A stretch of DNA of 17,218 nucleotides from the NCBI GenBank assembly GCA_050743265.1, contig JBOGEN010000126.1, forward strand, positions 1 to 17,218. The letters are read 5' to 3'. A program made the translations under genes and the position numbers. The notes beneath the pieces were generated by a model, which was given only the letters and a program-made list of their open reading frames with translations, made no database searches and had not been told where the DNA came from. This stretch comes from JBOGEN01 sp050743265 (GTDB lineage Bacteria > Actinomycetota > Actinomycetes > JBOGEN01). Below, one piece after another: positions 1-8,334 of the stretch (positions within the stretch are counted from its first letter, which is position 1; each line of letters starts with the position of its first letter).

Positions 1-2
1 GC

Positions 3-2978
3 GTTCCCGGGGAGCGGGGCCAGAAGGCCCAGGTCCGGGTGGAGACCATCCTCAGCGGGACGCAGGCGAACCGGCTGCGCAGGGAGGGCGTCGACCTGCA
101 GCTGAAGACCATCGACGGCCAGACAGCCGCCGAGCGTGCGACTGCCCAGGCAGCCGAAGGCTACGAGGTCTTCCGCACATACGGCGGCGCTGACGGGCTC
201 AAGGCCGAGTTCGAGCAGATGGCCGCGGCCAACCCCGGCATCGCCAAGCTCGTGCCGTTCGGCCAGACCGTCAACAATCAGGACATCGTCGCCCTGAAGG
301 TCTCCAACAACGCCAGGAAGCTCAAGGACGGAACGAAGCCCTCGGTCCTCTACCTCGCCGCCCAGCACGCCAGGGAGTGGATCACCCCGGAGATGGTCCG
401 CAGGCTGGCTCACCACTTCCTAGACGGCTACGGGTCAGACCGCCAGATCACCCGGCTCGTCAACACAACCGAGCTCTGGTTCGTCCCTGTGGCGAACCCT
501 GACGGCTACGACTTCACCTTCACCCCGGGCAACCGCCTGTGGCGCAAGAACCTGCGCGACAACAACGGCGACGGCGTCATCACTCCCGGCGACGGCGTCG
601 ACCTGAACCGCAACTTCGCGACCAAGTGGGGCTACGACAACGAGGGCTCGTCCGACAACCCCGCCAGCGAGACCTACCGTGGCACCGGGCCGAACTCCGA
701 GCCGGAGGACCAGGCACTCGAGGACCTCGCCGGCCGCGTCGGCTTCGAGTTCTTCGTGAACTACCACTCCGCGGCCGAGCTGCTGCTGTACGGCACCGGC
801 TGGCAGGTCTCCACCCCGACTCCGGACGACGTCATCTACGAGGCGATGGCCGGTGACGACGCCAACCCGGCAGTTCCGGGCTACGACCCGGACATCTCAG
901 CCGAGCTGTACACGACCAACGGTGACACCGACACGCACCTGACGGAGCTGTTCGGCACCCTGGGGTTCACGCCGGAGATGGCGACCTGCGAGACGGCGTC
1001 TCAGGTGGATCCCGACGACGAGTGGGTGGACACCGACTGTGACAGCGGCTTCAACTTCCCGGACGACGAGGGGCTGGTCCAGGCGGAGTTCGAGAAGAAC
1101 ATCCCGTTCGCGCTGTCGGTGGCCGAGTCCGCCTCCGACCCGGACGACCCAGAGTCGGTCGTGGGCCGCACCGCCGAGGACTTCCGCGTGGACTCCTTCG
1201 ACGTCTCCTACGGTGACCCGCAGACCGTGGCCGTCGTGGCCAAGCGCGCACTGAAGAACATGCGCCTCCGCTACAGCATCAACGGCGGACCGGCCCAGAC
1301 TGCACGCGTCTCCGAGTGGGCCGGTGGCGAGCGCTACGGTGACGAGAACGACGACTACTACGCCGAGTTCCGCGGTCAGGTGCGCGGCGCGAGCCCCGGT
1401 GACGAGGTCGAGGTCTGGTTCACCGGCGTCAACCCGGATGCGAGCCCGGTGACGAGCGACTCGTTCACCTACACCCTGGAGTCGGACACCGGCAACGACG
1501 TCCTCGTGATCGCCAACGAGGACTACACCGGCGTCGACCCCGAGTACCCGGCCAGCGTGACGGCGCCGAAGTACGACGAGACGCACGTGCAGGCACTCGA
1601 GGACGCCGGCTACACGGCCGACGTCTGGGACGTCGACGCGCAGGGCGTGCCGCATGACCTCGGTGTGCTCGGCCACTACGACGCCGTGCTGTGGTATCTC
1701 GGCGACAACCGGCTGACGGCGGATCCGGAGGACCTGCTCACGCAGACGCCGCTCGGGAACCTGCCGTCCATGGCGGTGGCCGAGCGCCAGCAGTACCTCA
1801 CCATGGCGGTGCGCGACTACCTCAATGCAGGGGGCAAGCTCGTCCATGCCGGCGAGAGCGCGCAGCACCAGGGGCTCGAGGGCTTGAGCACAGCGGTCGG
1901 TGGTCTCTACTACGGGTTGAACGGCGACGAGACGGCCGACTGTGTGATCGAGGCCCAGCCCAACAGCCAGACAGCCGGCTTCTTCGAGGACTGCCTGATC
2001 ATGGCCGACGACTTCCGGCAGTACTACCTCGGTGGGTTCACGCGGACGAACAACTCCGCCGCGAGCGGCGTGACCGGTGTCGCGGAGCCACTCGACGGCT
2101 TCACCGGCACCTTTGCCGCCGGCGACAACCCGCTGGACGAGGCGGGCGTCTACCAGCCGACGAGCGAGGTGCTGCCTCCCGACGAGTTCCCGCAGTTCAC
2201 CAGCCACGGGTCCGTGGAGTACGTCAGCCAGGGACAGGACCCGTACGCCCCGGTCGAGGGCACGAGGTATGCGGGCGCGTTGCACCAGGACGCGTCGTAC
2301 ATGCGGCTGCAGAAGACGGTCGACCTGACCGGCGCCACGGCGGCACAGCTGCAGTTCCAGCTGTCGATCGACACCGAGCCGCAGTACGACAACGTGATCG
2401 TCGAGGCTCACACGGTCGGTCAGGACAACTGGACCACGCTTCCCGACCTGAACGGGGGTACGCAGACCGACCCGCCGGCGGAGTGTGCGGAAGGCGGGTT
2501 CCTGCTCCAGATGCACCCGTTCCTGAGCCACTACCTCGGGGGGGCTGACTGCACCGCACCCGGCACCTCCGGGACGTGGAACTCCTTCACCAGTGGCTCG
2601 ACTGCCGGCGGTTGGCACCAGGCCGCTGTCGACCTGTCCGGGTTCGCCGGTGACGAGGTCGAGGTCGCGATCAGCTACGTGACCGACCCGAACACGGGTG
2701 GAGTCGGTGCCTTCGTCGACGACACTCACGTGGTGGTCGACGGCGCGGACGAGGCGGACGGGTTCGAGGGCGCGACCAGCACCTGGACGGCCAGCGGTCC
2801 TCCGCCCGGGAGTGCGCCGAACGCGGGCAACTGGCAGATCTCGGAGAAGCTGGTCACCGCGTTCGCCGGGACGTCCACCGAGGACACGCTGCTGCTCGGG
2901 TTCGGCCTGGAGCAGCTGTCCACCGAGCCCGAGCGGGCCGACCTGCTCGAGCGGGCTCTGGGCGCGCTGCTGCAGTAG
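3..2978 (+). CDS. Secreted M14 zinc carboxypeptidase with C-terminal accessory domains (5' incomplete)
   Basis: The reading frame is open from the first bases, so the start and signal peptide lie outside the window; the GTG at 39 is internal. Counting from that GTG, the M14 fold shows zinc ligands H110 and E113 in QHAREW, H243 in NYHS, substrate-binding NPDGY (153-157) and DLNRNF (188-193), and catalytic Glu E313 in GFTPEM. The family removes C-terminal amino acids from peptides. The catalytic domain covers about 350 residues; some 600 more follow, including a beta-rich segment near 380-470 and a region near 715-900 that resembles the immune-inhibitor-A/MAM-like modules of secreted actinobacterial peptidases. 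No LPXTG motif or C-terminal membrane segment is seen, so the product is probably released extracellularly. Family assignment is secure; the accessory-domain names are inference. Confidence 0.93.
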   Translation, partial: VPGERGQKAQVRVETILSGTQANRLRREGVDLQLKTIDGQTAAERATAQAAEGYEVFRTYGGADGLKAEFEQMAAANPGIAKLVPFGQTVNNQDIVALKVSNNARKLKDGTKPSVLYLAAQHAREWITPEMVRRLAHHFLDGYGSDRQITRLVNTTELWFVPVANPDGYDFTFTPGNRLWRKNLRDNNGDGVITPGDGVDLNRNFATKWGYDNEGSSDNPASETYRGTGPNSEPEDQALEDLAGRVGFEFFVNYHSAAELLLYGTGWQVSTPTPDDVIYEAMAGDDANPAVPGYDPDISAELYTTNGDTDTHLTELFGTLGFTPEMATCETASQVDPDDEWVDTDCDSGFNFPDDEGLVQAEFEKNIPFALSVAESASDPDDPESVVGRTAEDFRVDSFDVSYGDPQTVAVVAKRALKNMRLRYSINGGPAQTARVSEWAGGERYGDENDDYYAEFRGQVRGASPGDEVEVWFTGVNPDASPVTSDSFTYTLESDTGNDVLVIANEDYTGVDPEYPASVTAPKYDETHVQALEDAGYTADVWDVDAQGVPHDLGVLGHYDAVLWYLGDNRLTADPEDLLTQTPLGNLPSMAVAERQQYLTMAVRDYLNAGGKLVHAGESAQHQGLEGLSTAVGGLYYGLNGDETADCVIEAQPNSQTAGFFEDCLIMADDFRQYYLGGFTRTNNSAASGVTGVAEPLDGFTGTFAAGDNPLDEAGVYQPTSEVLPPDEFPQFTSHGSVEYVSQGQDPYAPVEGTRYAGALHQDASYMRLQKTVDLTGATAAQLQFQLSIDTEPQYDNVIVEAHTVGQDNWTTLPDLNGGTQTDPPAECAEGGFLLQMHPFLSHYLGGADCTAPGTSGTWNSFTSGSTAGGWHQAAVDLSGFAGDEVEVAISYVTDPNTGGVGAFVDDTHVVVDGADEADGFEGATSTWTASGPPPGSAPNAGNWQISEKLVTAFAGTSTEDTLLLGFGLEQLSTEPERADLLERALGALLQ

Positions 2979-3004
2979 CGGGGACGGCGGCGCAACCGCA
3001 TGAG

Positions 3005-3037
3005 CGGGCCGGGGCGGTCCGTGACCGCCCCGGCCCG
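3005..3037 (+). terminator. Strong hairpin terminator after the carboxypeptidase
   Basis: A perfect 15-bp GC-rich stem (arms 3005-3019 and 3023-3037) with a 3-base CGT loop begins 27 bases after the carboxypeptidase stop. There is no T-tract, as is usual for actinobacterial terminators. Confidence 0.8.
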
Positions 3038-3666
3038 GGCGGCTGTCCTCCCCGGCCGATTCCGTGCCGCGACACCGAGCGGGCTTGCGTTGCGTCGACT
3101 CCTGCCGGGGAATTCGGGCGCAACGAGCAGCAGAATCGTGACCCATGGTGACCGTGACATTTCGTGATCACCCAAACACGACGTGATCCCCCAAAGAGGG
3201 CCCGAAATGCCTGTTTCGAGACGAACTTGCCTCGATGCGAAGTGCGCGCCTACGATCATCCGCGCCTGCCGACAGTGGGCGGCGCCGCCCGTGACCCCGA
3301 GCCCCGCCGGGTCTGGTCGGGCGTACGACAACAGGTCAGTCGGCGAGCAGTGACGCGGCGGACGGGCTGTGAGCCGCAGGGCATGCGGTGAGCAGCGTGG
3401 CATTTCGCCCCTGTGCTCGCGGGACAACTGAATGCGCGGGTGCGTGAGAGAGGCAGCATGTCAGCAGCGGCAAGCATCGTCCTCTCGGGGGAACTGGGCG
3501 CCGTGACGAAGGGGCCCAATGGATTCACCACGCGTGACTGTCCGAGGACGATTCGTGCTCAGTCCGCCGAACGGGACGGGTCTCTTTGTCCTCCTGTCTG
3601 CAGTGAACGTGTCCGTGACATCAGCTGAACGGGGTTTCCTGTCACTCGCAACCCTTCGCCTCTGAC
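3038..3666. other. Gene-free stretch upstream of the NodB-GT2 gene
   Basis: No convincing gene is seen: the short open frames here have no recognisable protein pattern or good ribosome binding site. The stretch holds four CGTGA copies (3137, 3153, 3163, 3182), two of them inside near-identical 14-mers, a candidate promoter (3227-3256) and a perfect 14-base palindrome at 3277-3290. It may be a long leader or control region for the gene starting at 3667. Confidence 0.5.
3227..3256 (+). promoter_or_regulatory. Candidate sigma-70-type promoter (TTGCCT / TACGAT)
   Basis: A -35-like TTGCCT (3227-3232) and a -10-like TACGAT (3251-3256) are 18 bases apart and lie just after the CGTGA repeats. If used, the NodB-GT2 mRNA would have a leader of about 400 bases. 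Motif match only. Confidence 0.35.
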
Positions 3667-5961
3667 GTGGCCCGACATCGCCGCTACCGTGACCCCCGCC
3701 ACCACTGGGTTCTCGTCTCCCTCCTGCTGGGCACAATGCTCTGCCTGCTGGTCATCAACGGGTACGCCGAGCAGAGCCTGCAGGAGAACCTCCGCCGTGC
3801 TCCCGACGCGGCGCAGTCCGAGGAGGCGCCCCTGGAGACCTCGCGTCCGGTCGTCGACCTCTCCGGTGAGCGGCCAGTGGGCGCCCGCGTGCCGAGACGC
3901 ACGCTCGCCCTCACTTTCGAGGACGGGCCGGACCCTCGCTGGACGCCGCAGATCCTCGACGTGCTGCGGCGGCACCGCGTGCACGCGACCTTCTTCATGG
4001 TCGGGTCGCGTGTGGCCGCCTATCCCGGGCTCGCTCGGGACGTCGTGGCCCAGGGGCACGAGATCGGCTCGCACACCTACACGCACGCCGACCTGGGCGA
4101 CCTACCCGACTGGCGGCGGACGCTCGAGCTGACCCTCAGCCGGAACATCTTCGCCGGCGTCACCGGTGAACGGGTGAGGCTGTTCCGGCCGCCCAACTCC
4201 TCCGTTCCGGCAGCGCTGTCGGCAGCGCAGTACGACGCCGCGAGGGCAGCGAGCAGCGCGGGCTACCTCACCGTGCTGGCGGACCGGGACACCCACGACC
4301 TGTCCGGTCGTACGACACGCCAGATCGTGACGGCGGCGACGCCGAAGGACGGACGCGGCGCCCTGGTCCTGCTCCACGACTCCGGTGGTGACCGGACAGC
4401 CGTCGTCCAGGGTGTCGACCGTCTCCTCACGAGGCTCGAACAGCGGGGCTACCGCTTCACGACCGTCTCTGACGCCGTGGGGGTCCGGCCGGCCACCACG
4501 CGCGCAGGTGTCGCGGAACGCGTCACGGGACTGGCCTGGGTCGCCGCGCACCAGGCCGGCAGGGCCCTCAGCCACGGGCTCAGCATTGCCCTGGGGCTCT
4601 TGATCCTGCTGACCGTGGGGCGGCTGCTCGTCCTCATGATCCTCGCCTGGGTCCATTCCCTACGTGCCCGCGGCACGTACGCCCGCGACCTCCGCAGACG
4701 GGCGCGGGCGGCACGCGCCCAGGCCACTGCGTTCGAGGCACGAGCCCAGGTCCTGCAGTCGAGGAGCCGCCGGGCGCGATCACGCGCCATCCAAGCCTGG
4801 ACGCTCGCCCAGCGACTCTCGCCGGGCGTTGCGTACTGCCCCTCGGTCTCGGTCATCGTCCCCGCGCACAACGAGGCGATGGGGATCGAGGCCACGGTGC
4901 GTTCGCTCGTGGACACGAGCTACCCGGGCGAGGTGGAGATCGTCGTCGTCGACGACGGTTCGACCGACGGCACCGGTGCCATCGCGGCCAACCTCGGCCT
5001 GCCCCGGGTGACCGTCATCCGGCAGGAGAACGCCGGCAAGCCTGCCGCGCTCAATACGGGCATCGCCGTGAGCCGCCACGCGGTCCTGGTCCTCGTCGAC
5101 GCCGACACCGTCTTCGAGAGCCACACGATCGAGCGCCTGGTGGCCCCGCTGTCAGACGCACGGGTCGGTGCCGTGAGCGGCAACACGAAGGTGGGCAACG
5201 TCCGGGGCATCCTGGGCCGCTGGCAGCACATCGAGTACGTCATCGGCTTCAACCTCGACCGCCGGATGTTCGACCTCCTCAAGTGCATGCCGACGGTTCC
5301 CGGCGCGATCGGTGCGTTCCGGTGGACGGCGCTGGCACGGGTCGGAGGCGTGAGCCGGGACACGCTCGCCGAGGACACAGATCTCACGATGGCGATCTGT
5401 CGTGCGGGCTGGCACGTGGTGTACGAGCCCACGGCCCGCGCGTGGACGGAGGCGCCCAGCTCGCTGGCGCAGCTGTGGAGGCAGCGCTACCGCTGGTGCT
5501 ACGGCACGCTCCAGTCGATGTGGAAGCACCGGCGGTCGGTGCGCGAGCGTGGGCCCGCAGGCACCTTCGGGCGACGTGGCCTCGTCTACCTCGCCTTGTA
5601 CCAGGTCCTTCTCCCCTTGCTCGCGCCGGTCGTCGACGTCTACGCGCTGTACGGGCTCGCCTTCGGTGACCCGGGCGAGATCCTGCGCGTCTGGTTGGCG
5701 TTCGTCGGCCTGCAGGCGCTCGTCGGGGCGTACGCGCTCTACCTTGACGAGGAGCGGCTCGGCCCGTTGTGGACCTTGCCACTCCAGCAGTTCGTCTACC
5801 GCCAGCTCATGTACCTGGTCGTCATCCAGTCCGTCGTGACGGCCCTGCTGGGCGCTCCGCTCCGCTGGCACACGACGCAACGCCACGGGACGTTCGCGCA
5901 GCAGGATGCTGGTCGAGTCTCGATCACGACGCGCCAGGAGCGCCAGGCGATCGACAGGTAG
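3667..5961 (+). CDS. Membrane NodB polysaccharide deacetylase / GT2 processive glycosyltransferase fusion
   Basis: The 764-residue protein has an N-terminal membrane anchor (about 14-31), an extracytoplasmic NodB deacetylase domain (about 78-270), a second membrane segment (about 303-328), a basic, coiled-coil-prone linker, a cytoplasmic GT2 domain (393-620) and further C-terminal membrane spans. NodB motifs are TFEDGP (83-88), HTYTH (136-140), RPPNSS (174-179) and LLHDSG (235-240). GT2 motifs are DD at 429-430, DAD at 478-480, ED at 569-570 and Q-R-Y-R-W at 606-610, the signature of processive synthases such as cellulose, chitin and PNAG synthases. It probably makes and trims an exopolysaccharide. 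E85 stands where NodB enzymes carry the catalytic Asp base, and Asn replaces the usual Tyr of motif 3. GTG 3667 is the only common start after the in-frame stop at 3616 that keeps the anchor; its Shine-Dalgarno is poor. Confidence 0.92.
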   Translation: MARHRRYRDPRHHWVLVSLLLGTMLCLLVINGYAEQSLQENLRRAPDAAQSEEAPLETSRPVVDLSGERPVGARVPRRTLALTFEDGPDPRWTPQILDVLRRHRVHATFFMVGSRVAAYPGLARDVVAQGHEIGSHTYTHADLGDLPDWRRTLELTLSRNIFAGVTGERVRLFRPPNSSVPAALSAAQYDAARAASSAGYLTVLADRDTHDLSGRTTRQIVTAATPKDGRGALVLLHDSGGDRTAVVQGVDRLLTRLEQRGYRFTTVSDAVGVRPATTRAGVAERVTGLAWVAAHQAGRALSHGLSIALGLLILLTVGRLLVLMILAWVHSLRARGTYARDLRRRARAARAQATAFEARAQVLQSRSRRARSRAIQAWTLAQRLSPGVAYCPSVSVIVPAHNEAMGIEATVRSLVDTSYPGEVEIVVVDDGSTDGTGAIAANLGLPRVTVIRQENAGKPAALNTGIAVSRHAVLVLVDADTVFESHTIERLVAPLSDARVGAVSGNTKVGNVRGILGRWQHIEYVIGFNLDRRMFDLLKCMPTVPGAIGAFRWTALARVGGVSRDTLAEDTDLTMAICRAGWHVVYEPTARAWTEAPSSLAQLWRQRYRWCYGTLQSMWKHRRSVRERGPAGTFGRRGLVYLALYQVLLPLLAPVVDVYALYGLAFGDPGEILRVWLAFVGLQALVGAYALYLDEERLGPLWTLPLQQFVYRQLMYLVVIQSVVTALLGAPLRWHTTQRHGTFAQQDAGRVSITTRQERQAIDR

Positions 5962-6043
5962 CCACTCCGCGTGCTGCCCACTCCGGCCGTCGGCGTACGG
6001 GAACCCAGGCCGTCGAGTGGTGACGGCGTGCGGGCCGACCGCG

Positions 6044-6325
6044 TCAGCCGTCGTGGCGGTGGGACGACAGCGACTCGCACGACGCCCGGTCGTCGCCGGC
6101 GTTGCTCTCGGGAGAGGACGACTGGTCCACGACGTGGGCTCCGCTCACCCGCTCGGGCATCAACGGGGACTCGGTGTCGACCGGCTGCGAGCCGAGCAGC
6201 GGTCCCGCAGTCAGCACGGAGAGAAAGCAGAGGAACGACGTGCCGATACCGGTGGCCGCACGCCGTGCGACTCGATGACGACGACCCGTCGGGTCCACGA
6301 ACACTTGCCAGCTGCGTCCTTGCAT
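6044..6325 (-). CDS. Small membrane-anchored protein, convergent to the NodB-GT2 gene
   Basis: This 93-residue protein has a basic N-terminus containing FVDPTGRRHRVARR, one hydrophobic segment (about residues 27-45) and a polar extracytoplasmic tail of about 45 residues. A cytoplasmic VDPxGRR-type segment followed by a membrane anchor resembles the N-termini of larger surface hydrolases that accompany deacetylase/GT2 fusions in actinobacteria. This may therefore be a short relative or a truncated remnant of one. Its stop lies 83 bases from the end of the NodB-GT2 gene. A TATACT element ending 8 bases before the ATG suggests leaderless expression. Function is unknown; the family link is inference. 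Confidence 0.6.
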   Translation of the reverse strand: MQGRSWQVFVDPTGRRHRVARRAATGIGTSFLCFLSVLTAGPLLGSQPVDTESPLMPERVSGAHVVDQSSSPESNAGDDRASCESLSSHRHDG

Positions 6326-6333
6326 GCGGCGCG

Positions 6334-6339
6334 AGTATA
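6334..6339 (-). promoter_or_regulatory. -10 element TATACT giving a probable leaderless transcript
   Basis: TATACT on the minus strand ends 8 bases before the ATG at 6325, placing transcription start at or next to the start codon. No good -35 hexamer is seen at the expected distance. Confidence 0.45.
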
Positions 6340-6413
6340 GAGACGGACAGTTCGGATATCGCACCGGGCTGTGTCGACGTCCTCGAACGGCGGTCTTCAG
6401 CGCTCGCCGACCT

Positions 6414-6647
6414 TCAGTGCTCGCCGGCGGATGGGTCCAGGTGCGCGTACACGACGATGTTGTCGAGGTACCGGTTCTCGTCTTCGAGGTACGTGCCGCC
6501 GCAGGTGATGAGGCGCAGCGCGGCGTAGTCGGTGTATCCGTAGACCCGCTCCGTCGGGAAGGCGTGCTTGGGGACCTGGGTAACACGGGTGACGCGGAAC
6601 ATCGCGGTCCTCCCGTCGCGGCGGCGGACGTCGATCCGGTCCCGTCC
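6414..6647 (-). pseudogene. C-terminal relic of a class E/F-type sortase
   Basis: Minus-strand translation gives a clear sortase C-terminus: a GRDRIDVRRRDGRTAMFRVT stretch, then PTERVYG, the catalytic Cys in LITCGG (codon 6503-6501) and the catalytic Arg in NRY (codon 6473-6471), ending in NIVVYAHL and a stop. Recognisable homology fades at about 6650. The N-terminal half of a normal sortase of about 200 residues, with the signal anchor and catalytic His region, is absent because chrA occupies the adjoining DNA. From the ATG at 6602 only 62 residues could be made. The chrA stop at 6717-6719 is in the same frame, with no other stop before 6416. It cannot be an active transpeptidase as it stands. 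Confidence 0.82.
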
Positions 6648-6716
6648 TCGCCGTACCCCTCCGGTGAGGAGTCCCGCGGCGCAGCGACGAGGCGCCCGGC
6701 GGGACGACGACGGGCC

Positions 6717-8141
6717 TCAGAGGCCGGGGATCCCCGCGAGGCCGGCGAGGAGCCCGAGGGTGGCACAGGCGGCGAGCGTGCGGAGCACGGGCCACCTCAT
6801 CCGGAACAGCAGGACGGCGGCGACGACGCCGATGGCGAGCCCCGTGGGTTGCAGGCTGGCGAGCTCCGGAACGTCGAGGTGCGCGGGTCCCCACGCGACC
6901 TGGGTGGTGCGGGCGAAGAGCGTGTGGACGGCGAAGTACACGGCGAGGTTCGCGATGACGCCGACCACGGCGGCGGTGACGCCGGTCAGGGCCGCGGACA
7001 GGGCGTGGTTGCCGCGGAGGCGCTCGACGTAGGGCGCCCCGAGGAAGATGAACACGAAGCACGGGACGAACGTGACCCACGTGACGAGCAGGGCAGCCAG
7101 GGTGGCGGCCACCCAGGGGTCCAGCGAGCCGGGGTCGCGGTATGCCCCGACGAACGCGACGAACTGCACGACCATGATGAGCGGCCCGGGGGTCGTCTCG
7201 GCGAGAGCGAGTCCGCGGACCATCTCACCCGGGGCGAGCCACCCGTACACCTCGACGGCCTGCTGGGCGACGTACGCGAGGACGGCGTACGCGCCGCCGA
7301 ACGTGACAAGCGCGGCGCCGGAGAAGAACAGGCTCTGGGTGGTGAACACGCTGCCGGTGCCGGTGAGCGCGGCGACCAGGCCGACCGGGATGCCCCAGGC
7401 GAGCAGACCCAGGCCGAGGACCTTGACCGCGACGCCCCAGCTGGGGCGTGCCGTGTGCAGCGCGTCGTCGGGGATGAGGGGAGCGGGCCCTTGGTCGCTG
7501 CTGCCGTGGCCAGAGGCGGTCCGTATCACCTGCGGTGCCCAGCGGCCCAGGGCCCATCCGACGGCGGCGGCGCCGGCGATGACGAGGGGAAACGGGACGC
7601 CGAACACGCTGAGGGCGAGGAAGGCGGCGCCGGCGAGCCCGAGGAGCGCGGGGTGGCCGAGCGCGCGGCCGGCGACCCGGACGACGGCCTGCGCCACGAT
7701 CGCGAGCACCGCGGGGGCGAGCCCGGCGAAGAGTGCTGACACGACGGTGGCATCCCCTGCGCCGACGTAGACGGCGGACAGGGCGAGCAGGGCGATGACG
7801 CCGGGCAGGACGAACAGCGTTCCCGCGACCAGGCCGCCGCGGATCCCGTTGAGCAGCCACCCGACGTAGATGGCCAGCTGCTGTGCCTCCGGGCCGGGCA
7901 GCAGGGTGCAGTAGTTCAGGGCGTGGAGGAACCGGCGCTGCCCGATCCATCGCCGCTCGTCGACCAGGGTGCGCTGCATGACCGCGATCTGCCCGGCGGG
8001 GCCGCCGAAGGTCTGCAACGAGATGGCGAACCACGTCCGCACGGCCTCGCGGAACGGCACGACGTCGCGGACCCCGGACGGCGCCGCGGCCGCGGGTGTG
8101 CTTGGCCCGCTGCCCTCCACGGCGTGCTCGTCCGGCATCAT
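6717..8141 (-). CDS. chrA: Chromate transporter, two-domain (long-chain) CHR family
   Basis: The 474-residue integral membrane protein has the two homologous halves of long-chain ChrA. The first carries FGGPAGQIAVM and LLPGPEAQQLA (within about 35-100); the second carries FGGAYAVLAYVAQQ and TTPGPLIMVVQ. Each half holds several membrane spans, and a polar linker near residues 200-225 separates them. ChrA proteins expel chromate, a sulfate analogue, by secondary transport. Length is normal and no damage is seen. The start (ATG 8141, followed by a second ATG) is supported by GGAAGG 7 bases upstream. It is divergent from a ruined sulfate-uptake gene, with an AT-rich operator-like stretch between them, and ends against a sortase relic. 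Sulfate or another oxyanion as the physiological substrate is possible. Confidence 0.93.
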   Translation of the reverse strand: MMPDEHAVEGSGPSTPAAAAPSGVRDVVPFREAVRTWFAISLQTFGGPAGQIAVMQRTLVDERRWIGQRRFLHALNYCTLLPGPEAQQLAIYVGWLLNGIRGGLVAGTLFVLPGVIALLALSAVYVGAGDATVVSALFAGLAPAVLAIVAQAVVRVAGRALGHPALLGLAGAAFLALSVFGVPFPLVIAGAAAVGWALGRWAPQVIRTASGHGSSDQGPAPLIPDDALHTARPSWGVAVKVLGLGLLAWGIPVGLVAALTGTGSVFTTQSLFFSGAALVTFGGAYAVLAYVAQQAVEVYGWLAPGEMVRGLALAETTPGPLIMVVQFVAFVGAYRDPGSLDPWVAATLAALLVTWVTFVPCFVFIFLGAPYVERLRGNHALSAALTGVTAAVVGVIANLAVYFAVHTLFARTTQVAWGPAHLDVPELASLQPTGLAIGVVAAVLLFRMRWPVLRTLAACATLGLLAGLAGIPGL

Positions 8142-8247
8142 GGCGGCCCCTTCCGATCAGAGCCCACGGCGGACGGGACTCGTCGTTGCCGTGGACAAGA
8201 GGCTCGCATCGAGTCGGCGTTGACGCGACGTCGCCTCCTGGCTCACT

Positions 8248-8276
8248 TTGCCTATCAACTATATCGAAACTATAGG
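8248..8276 (+). promoter_or_regulatory. AT-rich promoter/operator between chrA and the sulfate-transport relic
   Basis: TTGCCT (8248-8253), a 17-base spacer and TATAGG (8271-8276) form a good promoter pointing at the cys relic. Spacer and -10 contain ACTATA twice as a direct repeat (8258-8263, 8269-8274). The dyads CTATA-N7-TATAG (8259-8275) and CCTAT-N16-ATAGG (8251-8276) overlap it. This is the most AT-rich spot in the window, and such overlapping symmetry suggests a repressor site. The Rrf2 gene downstream is a candidate partner, and the site could also affect chrA on the other strand. Confidence 0.55.
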
Positions 8277-8334
8277 ATGTCCCCGGTGGTCTGGCTTCGG
8301 TCGGGCCAGGCCCGCCCGCCCCCGTGCTACCAGC

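Noticed and set aside
897..3146. Long minus-strand open frame (749 codons) opposite the carboxypeptidase
   Set aside because: It mirrors the third-position GC bias of the plus-strand gene, is Arg/Val/Gly-rich without domains, and crosses the terminator.
3038..3666. A c-di-AMP (ydaO-type) or other known riboswitch upstream of the polysaccharide gene
   Set aside because: I looked for the conserved cores and did not see them; only short hairpins and repeats are present.
6324..7739. Long plus-strand open frame (471 codons) opposite chrA
   Set aside because: Its translation is Glu/Gly/Asp-rich low complexity, the usual antisense shadow of a membrane protein; ChrA motifs are clear on the other strand.
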